The translations under genes and the position numbers were made by a program. The notes below the pieces were generated by a model. That model saw only the letters and a list, made by a program, of their open reading frames with translations, was not told the origin of the DNA and searched no databases. Of a stretch of DNA of 64,000 bases, positions 1-8,979 are shown piece after piece; the first letter of the stretch is position 1, and each line of letters opens with the position of its first letter. The DNA is taken from positions 1 through 64,000 of the forward strand of contig JAFKAC010000069.1 in NCBI GenBank assembly GCA_025766275.1, given 5' to 3'. The stretch is from Lactarius indigo. Its lineage: Eukaryota > Basidiomycota > Agaricomycetes > Russulales > Russulaceae.

Positions 1-1640
1 GGATAATTGGCACTACTCTACAGTTGCGTGCGAGTCGCGAGACGGGTCGAACGATGCAGCGAATGGCGGCACCTATGAGGACTCGAACGGGTGACGCTAC
101 CTACCGCGGTCGAAGGGCACACCCGAGCCCGGCGCATCGGCTTACGCCACTCTACAGTGGCCTCTGCATGTCGCAAGATACGCAGAACAGCACACGCAAG
201 TGGCGGCGGCACTCCTGGGGCTCAGACGAACAATGCTACCTTCACGTCAGGTGGTATGCGGATGTGCGCCCCGAATAGTCATAGTGTGCCGGTGGAGCTA
301 GCTCGCCAACAGAGATGAGGGGTGGTGCGAACACAGGGAGGCGCGCACTCTGGATAAAAATATCTAGAGTACAGCGCGTACAGCGTGTCATGTAGGTTCA
401 AGTCATCCAAGCCATCCAAACCAATACTGCATGCAGTCTGGAAGCATGAACACGAATTCGTGGACACGACGACCATGTGGGATAATTATCCCCTGCAGAA
501 GATTGGAAGGTCGTGGAGGCGAGCGAGGAAGACATGGTAGTAGAGGGAAAGAAAGTGAAGACGTGTCGCGTCGCGCAAATTAGCTGAATCCGTCACGCAA
601 AGTCACGTGACCGCTGCGTCATTTCCTTTTAGGAAATGATTGCTAATCAAATTCGAAACGTTTGTACTGTTTCTTTTTTTTTTAGAAGGGCACTTTTATT
701 TTAGATATCTAGTTTGTCTACGTGTAGACGACTAAATACCCGTAAATAAAGTGCTAAGTAGTAGGAGATTTACCATCAGCTCTACCTAGCACACTGTGTT
801 GCCGGGCCTAGAGGGGAACCGGTTTGTGAGGGAAAATGCGCTTACGCACATCCCCTGGTAGGGGGGATAGTGTGGGACTCAGACACAGGGCAGCCGCGGT
901 TAGGTGCAGTGTGGTCTCCTACCCACTAAAACCTCACAGATCTCGAGCCAGTTGGGGGGGGGCTCTGGGTGGAAGACGTATAGAGTTTTACGGAGGCGGG
1001 CAGCTGGATAGGTGAACAATGTGTGAGTGGGAGTTCCTGAGGAGAGCGTATGCTCCTCTCTCCTAGATATTATTCATAGATAATCGTTTAACTACGCTAA
1101 TATTACGATTATCTAATATGTCAATCTAGCCTCAGTTTGCCGGACTTTGTCCGTTCCGGGCCGTAGCCCAACAAGACGTGTTTCCAGGTGGCTTTGACAG
1201 TTTTGTTTTCTTCGTCAGAGGCTTCCAGGGTGTTTGTGTTGGTGAGTGAGCTGACGTGTCCAGTTTGTCCTTGCTTGGATATTGTATATTCATGTTTGGT
1301 GGTGGTTGCTGTGCTGTTGTATCGAATTGACTGATGTGTCTATTTGGCAACTGTTTTGTTACGGTTTCACCCTCACGACCTCGACAAACGGCGGTACGAA
1401 GGACACAATCACGTGAAGAAAGGAAAATGACGAAGAAAAGGCTGAGATAAGCCATAAATCAAGAGATAAGTGCCCCGGCCCACGATTCCACTGGACCTTC
1501 TGCAATGACGCGCAGAATTGTAGGTTCCACCGGCCCGGTTAAAGCAATAACAACATTATATATAGACGAATGATAACTGGGTTCAGGGTTCACTGTGGGT
1601 TCTGGGTCTATTTTGACTTAGGGTTACCGCGTATATCCAA
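1..1640. other. Non-coding stretch, no gene recognised
   Basis: I see no convincing gene here. The longest open frame (1132-1455, minus) has no recognisable domain and biased low-information composition. A short inverted repeat, AGATAATCGT at 1078-1087 against ACGATTATCT at 1105-1114, stands out but has no assignable role. Confidence 0.5.
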
Positions 1641-1644
1641 GTAA

Positions 1645-2020
1645 TGGTCCCGCGTTTGACCATCATTGACAAACGCGGGACCATTACTTGGCCCGCGTTT
1701 GACCATCATGGTCAGACGCGGGGCCATTACTTGGCCCGCGTTTGACCATCATTGACAAACGCGGGACCATTACTTGGCCCGCGTTTGACCATCATTGACA
1801 AACGCGGGACCATTACTTGGCCCGCGTTTGACCATCATGGTCAGACGCGGGGCCATTACTTGGCCCGCGTTTGACCATCATTGACAAACACGGGACCATT
1901 ACTTGGCCCGTTTGACCATGATGGTCAAACGCGGGACCATTACTTGGCCCGCATTTGACCATCATGGTCATATGCGGGATGATTACTTGGCCCGCGTTTG
2001 ACCATGATGGTCAAATGCGG
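1645..2020. repeat. Tandem array of palindromic ~43-bp units (array 1)
   Basis: About nine head-to-tail units of roughly 43 bp. Each has a palindromic core whose left half reads CCGCGTTTGACCA and whose right half is its reverse complement, separated from the next unit by a spacer like ACCATTACTTGG. Some units have a perfect core (TGGTCAAACGCGG side) and others a variant right half (TTGACAAACGCGG or TGGTCAGACGCGG). Two variant types alternate, suggesting that blocks of more than one unit were duplicated. Several changes are CG to CA or TG. The last unit runs straight into the 330-bp inverted repeat at 2021, whose arms carry diverged copies of the same unit. Confidence 0.9.
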
Positions 2021-2350
2021 GCCTCCAAAGTTGATCTGTATCAATAGAAGGGTGATATTTGTACTCGAAATATATGTTTTATTGTATTTCGAGTTGAATG
2101 GCATATTCAGGGTGCCAGTACGGTCCCGCGTTTGTCCATCATGCCTAAACGCGGGACATTATTACATGGTCCCCATATATACATATTGAATAAATAAATG
2201 AGGGCCATAACTTGACCAGCGTTTAGACACAATGGACAAACGCGGGATCGTATGGGCACCCTGAACATGCCATTCAACTCGAAATACAATAAAACATATA
2301 TTTTGAGTACAAATATCACCCTTCTATTGATACAGATCAACTTTGAAGGC
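2021..2350. repeat. 330-bp inverted repeat carrying array-1-like units in its arms
   Basis: The outer ~100 bp of each end are almost perfect reverse complements (it begins GCCTCCAAAGTTGATC and ends with its complement around 2350). Further in, each arm contains a diverged CCGCGTTTG...AAACGCGGG unit like those of the adjacent array. The middle (about 2150-2220) is unpaired and AT-rich. The two strands encode nearly the same short peptide, the expected shadow of an inverted repeat. It could be a foldback or MITE-type element; no transposase is present and no target duplication is obvious. Confidence 0.85.
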
Positions 2351-2359
2351 TCATGTTTA

Positions 2360-2969
2360 TCAGTGAAATTGATTGATTGATTGATTGATTATAGATTGGT
2401 GTTAGATTGTGTCTTTGTCTCTTACCAGTGAAACATTTGCTTTGTGGAGTTGGGGGGTTTATATTGTTAAGTAAGGTGAAAAGGTGTGATGTGATGTTGA
2501 CAGCCTTTATAACTTGCGAGGCAGGTAGTAATATTATAGTCTGTATTTTGTCATGGAATCATATCTGTGAGATGTGCATAAGGAGGCTTCCATTATCTGT
2601 GACCCATCTGTAATATACCAATGGCAAGCACAATGTGCTGCTCTGTATGCTGGAGAGCGAGCAGCGCGAGCAATCCATGCTATACAGAGCAGCACATTGT
2701 GCTTGCCATTGGTATATTACAGATGGGTCACAGATAATGGAAGCCTCCTTATGCACATCTCACAGATATGATTCCATGACAAAATACAGACTATAATATT
2801 ACTACCTGCCTCGCAAGTTATAAAGGCTGTCAACATCACATCACACCTTTTCACCTTACCTAACAATATAAACCCCCAACTCCACAAAGCAAATGTTTCA
2901 CTGGTAAGAGACAAAGACACAATCTAACACCAATCTATAATCAATCAATCAATCAATCAATTTCACTGA
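2360..2969. repeat. 610-bp near-perfect inverted repeat (giant hairpin)
   Basis: Starts TCAGTGAAATTGATTGATTG and ends with the reverse complement at 2969. The arms are about 290 bp each and differ by only a few single-base changes or indels, around a ~25-bp loop near 2652-2676. It lies only 9 bp from the preceding inverted repeat. If transcribed, it would make a long hairpin RNA. No coding domain is present; open frames on both strands are mirror images. Confidence 0.9.
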
Positions 2970-4225
2970 AGGAGGTCAGATAACAAGACCAGATGTAACC
3001 ACAATGTGCAATTGACTAATTTCAACTGAGGTAACTCTGTATATGCATCCAACTCAGACCAAGTTCTTAGATGAAACTTGATGAACAGCATAGATGAACA
3101 GCATATTCACAGTAAACTGAACACTGTGGTGAGATAAGCTGAGAAGCTAGAAAGCAGCAGAGGGGATCTTGCAAGTTGTACAGATCAAAATATATAATCT
3201 AGAAAGTCCAATTAATCTTATCTACAGCAGTCCATATCTGTATGTCCATTTAGACCCACTAAGTGAACACAGGCTACTTATCAACAAACCTTTGTAGCCT
3301 GGGTCTGTCTCTCCTTCAACATGCTTCCTGTTATTACACTTCTCACACAACCTTGCTTCTGCCTGTCAATAAGCCACAGTGTTAGCATGTGGCCACAATG
3401 CTAAGCAATTGGCATAGGTCACAACACTGAGATGGCAGCTTGGCCACATGGATGAGCTATGTGGCCTTGCCTCTACAAATACACAAATGCAACTGTGATT
3501 CCATTCAACTGAGAAGTGTTAGAACCTTATATCTAGTTATAGTAAATATATATTGTGATCTCACTTTTGTGTATTTAAGCCAGCAAGTTATGCTATCAAA
3601 TAACCAGTTCTGAGAACACTATAGTAGTTATATCGTAAATACATTGCCTCATAATAATAGGTAAGCTAAGTAGTACACTACTGCCCTATGCCTGCTCAAC
3701 AAGTCACCCTTATTTGATTTAGAGGATATGCGGTACCTGAGTCAATTCTTAGAGGAAAACCTGGGCCTGGTTTAACATCCTGACAATGTAGTGTACTTGG
3801 TATTGTTATATGACTCTGGGAACTGCCTAAACCCCCAAACATTTGCAGTGCTGCCTGACCAGGGGATTGAACCATGGACATCCAGGATTGGACCCTTCCT
3901 TACAGTATGAGGATCAGAGATACCATCCTTCTTATTGAAGATGCTGTGGGATAAAAAACCCCAGGTGCTGTCTCAGTGAAAGAAGGTTGTCTTAGTGAGT
4001 TGAAGCATGGGAGAAAAAAAATAAAACATCAACATGTTTGGCTTTCATTAATAATGTGGCATAGGCAAGTTGAGATGTGACTTGTCATCCTTGTTGTGCC
4101 CACCTTGTGTTTTTTCAGTGCCCACCTCTCTGCAATATATGGCTTTCTCCACCCTCAACTTCTTGACCCTTTCTTCTTCCCCATCAACATTACTGCCTAT
4201 GCCTACTATGTTATGCCCTAGCAGG
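2970..4225. other. AT-rich non-coding stretch, LTR-like remnant possible
   Basis: No gene recognised. A segment beginning TGTTAGAACC near 3517 with a TATTTAAG box and a possible end CTCAACA near 3702 resembles a short LTR, but it has no matching target duplication or partner. Immediately before 4226 the sequence TGTTATGCCCTAGCAGG also occurs at the start of the 5097-6257 insertion, so the old Gypsy may have landed in a related repeat. Confidence 0.4.
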
Positions 4226-4731
4226 TGTTACAGTACAGACTCTGACTCACATTTGGATGACTCATGGCTGGTTATGACTATGGCCCAATAGTCATATTAG
4301 TCATGGAATATTACATTGTATCAGTCAGCATGTAGTTTGCATGTGATTTGTGACTCATGTATGACTTGTTCCTAGGATAGCTGTACTAGGGTTTGAGCTA
4401 GTTAAGTTATTGGTTACTTACATCTTAGCAGCACTTTAAAGCCTGCATGTACCTGTATAAGTAGTAGTCATGGAAGACCAAGAGTCTCCATCTTGGTCTT
4501 CTTCAATCCACCCTTTGAATTGCCTTTCATCTGCCTTAGTCTCACACTAAGAGCGCCTCCACTTTGACTTGCTAAGGGTCGAGCCTCTTACCTCTTTTGC
4601 TGCAGTTGTGTGCTGTTAAGCCCCTCTTCAGCATGCATTGGGTTGACACTGAGGTCCCCATTCACCTTACTCTGCTAAGTCATCTATGCTGTCATGAGTC
4701 CAAGTCGGACTAATGCCCATGGAGCATAACA
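4226..4731 (+). mobile_element. 5' LTR of old Gypsy copy GyA-2
   Basis: 506-bp LTR homologous along its length to the LTRs of GyA-1 at 6479 and 13784, starting TGTTAC and ending TAACA. It keeps the TATA-like TATAAG, the ATCTTGGTCTT block (4490-4500) and, 2 bp after its end, the complementary primer site AAGACCAAGAT (4734-4744). Compared with GyA-1 it has lost most CpG positions, mostly as CG to TG or CA. Confidence 0.85.
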
Positions 4732-6478
4732 TTAAGACCAAGATCCTTCAAAGTGGTGTATTTGACAAGAGAACAGTGGATGTCCTTCTGTCCTTACTCC
4801 CTCAAATGATGAGGAGATTGTAACATACCTACACAATTCCTGGGAGCTGCTCAGTGGAGAGAACAAGGAGAAGACACCAGATACTTGTGGAGTTTAACAG
4901 GCCTAACCATTTCCAACCTGTTGAGTTCAATTTTGATCACCTCTGTTGGACAGAAGTTACGTGGAACCCCATAGATCACTACTGGGATATCATACAACCA
5001 GCTGGATGAAATTATAACTATGACATCAATGCTTGTGAGCTTAATAGTTGCACAGACTATAGTCCTATAGACGGACAAGCACAAGAACATACTGACTGTT
5101 ATGCCCTAGCAGGGGCGTGGGTTCTGAAGGTTCTGAATCACACAAGTATCAAGCAAAGACATCTGTTGTCTCATTGCTATGAAATACAAGTGGTGGGGTG
5201 TGGCACAGTGTGCAGCACTACTCTGTAATATAGGGCTCCTCACCTGAAGTGTGTAACACTTCTCTACACTTGATCTTGCTAGTGCACAGTGTTATGATCC
5301 AACGCTTCGGACCTCAGTCACAGTATGTTTCTACCTTGCCTTTCCCCTTTTGTACTATACCTTGTTACCAAAGGAGCTACTGCTGCTAGTGGCGCTGTTT
5401 CCTTTGATCCAAATATCTCCCCATTCCGCTTGGTCTCTTTGATATTGTGTGGACTTGTGTTCATGTTGTTTGGAACCTCATCCCATATAAACCTGTACCA
5501 TAGACCATAGGAAGCCAGACTTGGCTTCGTTTGCAATCTAGCAACCTTGCCTTCGTACTTTGGTGTGACCTTGCTCTATCCCCCTCTTCTTATGCATCCC
5601 CTACCTCAGTCCCTAATCAGGACACTTCAAAGTCTTTGCAGTTGAACTATATCAACATGTCACACCTGTTATACTCTGTGCACTAGCAAGATCAAGTGTA
5701 GAGAAGTGTTACACACTTCGAGTGAGGAGCCCTACATTACAGAGTAGTGCTGCACATTGTGCCACACTTTGCCACTTGTATTTCATAGCAATACGACAAT
5801 AGACGTCTTTGCTTGATACTTGTGTGACTTAGAATCCCCAGAACCCACACCCCTGCTAGGGCGTAACACACAGAGTCCAACAGGTGTGATGCGTTGATAT
5901 AGTTCAACTGCAAAGACTTCAAGGTGTCCTGGTTAAGGACAGAGGTAGGGGATGCACAAGAAGAGGAGATAAGGCAAAGTCACATCAAGGTACAAAGGCA
6001 AGGTTGCTAGATTGCAAATGAAGCCAAGTCTGGCTTCCTACAGTCTATAGTACAGGCTTATATAGGTCGAGGTTCCAAACAACATGAACACAAGTCCACA
6101 CAGTATCAAAGAGACCAAATGGGTTAGGAGAGTATTCAGATCAAGAAAACAACACCACTAATAATAGTAGCTCCTTTGGTAACAAAGTATAGTACAAAAG
6201 GGGAAGGGGAAGAGTGAGACATACTACAACTGAAGTCTGAAGTGTTAGTTTATAACACCAACAAAGGAATCAGCAGAGAAAAGCATCAGAAAGCCAAGAA
6301 TCCCCTAGCAGAGGGAATACTCCAGCAGAAGACACAAGTCTAGGTGCCATTGAAGAGCACATCATTCAATAAACTGAGTCCCTTACCATCCATCAACCCT
6401 AACTGGAAGTAATTCACATATGATCCCCAGCAGTTGCAATGGCCACAACTACTATTACTCAAGAAGAAGAACGACTAG
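4732..6478 (+). pseudogene. gag: GyA-2 gag N-terminal remnant, split by a 1.16-kb insertion
   Basis: Two pieces (4732-5096 and 6258-6478) translate, with stops, into the N-terminal Gag domain seen in GyA-1. Recognisable blocks include a stretch ending VEFN, HLCWTEVTWNPIDHYWDI and SPIDGQAQEHTD. After the insertion the gag resumes with a block matching GyA-1's IIQQTESL region and reaches MATTTITQEE, where GyA-1 interrupts it at 6479. Stops replace Arg and Gln codons, and CpG is strongly depleted relative to GyA-1. It is a dead copy. The downstream half resumes at 14294. Confidence 0.8.
5097..6257. repeat. 1.16-kb insertion of two segments each present in inverted copies (A-B-A'-B')
   Basis: Begins TGTTATGCCC and ends TTATAACA inside the GyA-2 gag. 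Segment A (about 5097-5292) reappears reverse-complemented at about 5684-5865, and segment B (about 5293-5683) reappears reverse-complemented at about 5870-6257. The order is A, B, then inverted A, inverted B. This is not a simple hairpin but two LTR-like units in opposite orientation with a circular shift. Flanking pentamers CTGAC and CCAAC differ by two transitions, compatible with a decayed target duplication. No protein domain is encoded. Confidence 0.65.
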
Positions 6479-6988
6479 TGTTATGGTACAGACTTGATGA
6501 CTCATTACACACGACTCACGACCGGTTATGACTACGGTCCGGTATCAACATTAGTCATGGACTCTTACATCGTATCAGTCAGCATAGTAGTTCGCATGTG
6601 ATTGTGACTCATGTATGACTCATTCCTAGGATAGCTGTACTAGGGTTCGAGCAAGTTACGCTATTGGTTACTTACTATTCCAGCGGCGCTTTAAAGCCCG
6701 CATGTATCTGTATAAGTAGTCGTGACGGAAGACCAAGAGTCCCCATCTTGGTCTTCTTCAATCCACCATCTTGACTCATCTTTTGCTTGCCTTAGTCTTT
6801 GACTAAGTGTGCTTCCGCTTCTACCCACCAAGGGGTAGTACCTCTATATACTTGAGTTGCAGCGTGTGCCGGTGGGCCCCTGTTCAACTTGCGTTGGGTT
6901 GACACGTGATCCCCATTTGCCTAACTTTCGCTAAGTCGATTACGCCGTCTTCACGTCCAAGTCGGACTAACGCTGGTGGAGCATAACA
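6479..6988 (+). mobile_element. GyA-1 5' LTR
   Basis: 510 bp, TGTTATGG to CATAACA. It contains a TATA element (TATAAG at 6711-6716) and, about 30 bp downstream, ATCTTGGTCTT at 6745-6755, the predicted transcript start and self-primer. It matches the 3' LTR over its full length. Confidence 0.93.
6711..6755 (+). promoter_or_regulatory. GyA-1 core promoter and predicted transcript start
   Basis: TATAAG at 6711-6716 precedes ATCTTGGTCTT (6745-6755) by the spacing normal for a TATA box and start site. Because the 11-mer is the exact complement of the primer site after the LTR, the RNA 5' end is inferred to fall at about 6745. Confidence 0.65.
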
Positions 6989-6990
6989 TT

Positions 6991-7001
6991 AAGACCAAGA
7001 T
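6991..7001 (+). promoter_or_regulatory. Self-priming primer-binding site of GyA-1
   Basis: AAGACCAAGAT, 2 bp after the LTR, is the exact reverse complement of ATCTTGGTCTT at 6745-6755. Tf1 of fission yeast primes minus-strand DNA with the first 11 nt of its own folded-back RNA; the same length and placement here support that mechanism rather than tRNA priming. Confidence 0.8.
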
Positions 7002-7035
7002 TCCCATTGTGGCGTACTCGACCAGAGACCAGTGG

Positions 7036-8979
7036 ATGTCCTTCCGTCCCTATCATATTATACGACGAGGAGACCGCAACGTACCAACAAGATTCTTGGA
7101 AGCTGCTCAGTGGAGAGAAAGAGGAGAAGACACCGGATATTTCGTGGAGTTTAACGGTCCTAACCGTTTCCGACCCGTTGAGTTCAATTTCAAACACCTC
7201 TGTTGGGTCGAGATTACTTGGAACCCCATAGACCATCGCTGGGATATTGTACGCCCAGCAGGAAGAAACTACAACTGCGATATCGACGCACGAGAACTTA
7301 ACAGCCGCGCTGACTACGGTCCCATCGACGGACAAGCGCAGGAATATACCGATGAAGGTGTTAGCGGAGGAGAGGAATCTGAAGGTCAATCACCAAGTAG
7401 AGGAACAACGCCAGCAGAGGAAGCTAGCTTAGGAGCTATTGGCGATCATATCATACAACAAACTGAGTCCCTTACCATTCACCAGCCCGAACCAGAAGTA
7501 ATTCACATCCACAGTCCAGCAGTCGCAATGGCAACAACCACCGTTACGCAAGAAGAACTGCAGCTCACCCTTGAAGCAAGGGATCAAATAGCCCTAGAAG
7601 AACAAAGACGCATTGCAGAAGAATCCAGAGCTAATCTAGCTCCCATCAACCCTCATACCGGTCATCGAATGACCGACGATGACATAGCAATCCACCGCGC
7701 CATTGGACCAGATGTGGCTGACCCTCCTAGTGGTGGAGGTGGACCTCCTGGTGACTTACCAGGAGGAGGACCTCCATCAAGAGGACCCGGATTTGGAGGA
7801 TTCCCTGGAGGACTCCCTGGAGGATTCCTGGGAGGACCACCAGGAGGAGGACATCCAGGAGGAGGACTACCAGGTGCAGGTCCCATTGCTCCCCCTCCCA
7901 GTAATAAGCTAGCTGGCGAAGCACCCACAGTATTTGACGGAGAACGCACCAAGGTCGAAGCATTCCTCACTCAATGGCACGTCTATTGGAGCATGAACGC
8001 CGACGAAGGCATCATGGCAACACCATATCGACGGGCCCTACTCTTCCTTTCTTATATCAAAGGCGTCAACATTAGCGAATGGGTATTAGCCATGCTCACC
8101 TGGCTCAATGGCCAGATACAGGCAGGAATACCCCGTACAAGTGAAGGACTATGGAACGAAGTCACGCGCAGCTTTATGCAGCGCTTCCGGAATACCATGG
8201 AACAAGAACAAGCTCAATACGAGCTTAAGAAAGGAGCCAGAATGATCGGGAGCAACCTAGATGAGTATTGCACCCAATTCGAACAGTTAATACGCCGCGC
8301 TCAGTATAGACTTGACGACCCGCAAACGCTTGACCTATTTGCGAGTGGATTACCAAAGGACCAATATGAAAAGGTCTACACTCTCGACAACCCTCGCAAT
8401 TACTGTGAATGGAAAGAAGCGGCTACAACCCGTCAACAACAATACCTCCACCTCAAAGCAGTATTGAATAGAGGAGTTCCTCAAGGGCAGGGACAAGGAC
8501 GACCACGACAACAACGACAGTGGCAGGGGCCACCAAGAAGTTCCTGGCAACCAAGAAACCTACCCCGAGATCCAAACGCCATGGATACCTCAGCAGATCG
8601 AATCCGAGGACGACTTGCGGGAGCGGAAGATGTACTCGCCCCTTGTCCCCCATATTGACCAAGAGGAGGATTCATCCAAAGGGGAGGAGGACGTAATAAC
8701 CAAAGGCCAGTCACCTGTTATAATTGTGGAAAGGACGGACACATGGCCCGTGACTGTAGACAACCAAAAGGAAGCTATCAGCCTCAAGCATCAACTAGTC
8801 GCTACATTGATACCGACTATCATCAACAAGAACCAGAGACTGCTACTAGGGTGGTTCAAGACGCACCCCCTCAACAGCACGCCAGTGACTGGCTCAACGG
8901 AGTAGCAGGAGAATCGGACGATGTAAAGGACATTATCCTCCAACAATTGTGGAAGAAGGAGGGTTTTCAGGACGCCTGA
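7036..8979 (+). pseudogene. gag: GyA-1 Gag (capsid plus zinc knuckle), one internal TGA
   Basis: The structural protein that packages element RNA. The first in-frame ATG is 7036; the frame is open upstream to a GTG at 6976 in the LTR. Parts in order: an N-terminal domain of about 100 residues (TGYFVEFN, HLCWVEITWNP) also seen in GyB; a Gln/Glu-rich region; a Gly/Pro-rich linker at about 7720-7880; a retrotransposon capsid domain (APTVFDGERTKVEAFLTQW to about FASGLPKDQYEKVYTL); a basic region; and a CCHC zinc knuckle, CYNCGKDGHMARDC, near 8720-8760. A TGA at 8656-8658 interrupts the frame where an Arg CGA would fit, and the frame then runs on to 8977-8979. Pol overlaps in the -1 frame. Confidence 0.85.
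8961..8967 (+). promoter_or_regulatory. Predicted -1 ribosomal frameshift site GGGTTTT
   Basis: The heptamer is in the X XXY YYZ phase of the gag frame (G GGT TTT), 10 bases before the gag stop. Slipping back one base enters the pol frame, which is open through the protease. The same heptamer is in the same place in GyA-3 (29337-29343), and GyB elements have GGATTTT there. Confidence 0.7.

Noticed and set aside
1132..1455. 107-codon minus-strand frame
   Set aside because: No recognisable domain, no splice partners and no supporting context; could not be supported as a gene.
1645..2020. CRISPR-like array
   Set aside because: Both repeat and spacer are repeated, the palindrome is the constant part, no cas genes exist and the context is eukaryotic.
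2559..2771. Near-identical short proteins on both strands
   Set aside because: They are the two arms of the 610-bp inverted repeat, not genes.
7662..7970. Minus-strand Pro/Gly-rich open frame
   Set aside because: Antisense shadow of the Gly/Pro-rich Gag linker; the same happens at 14384-14671, 43393-43665 and 62161-62361.
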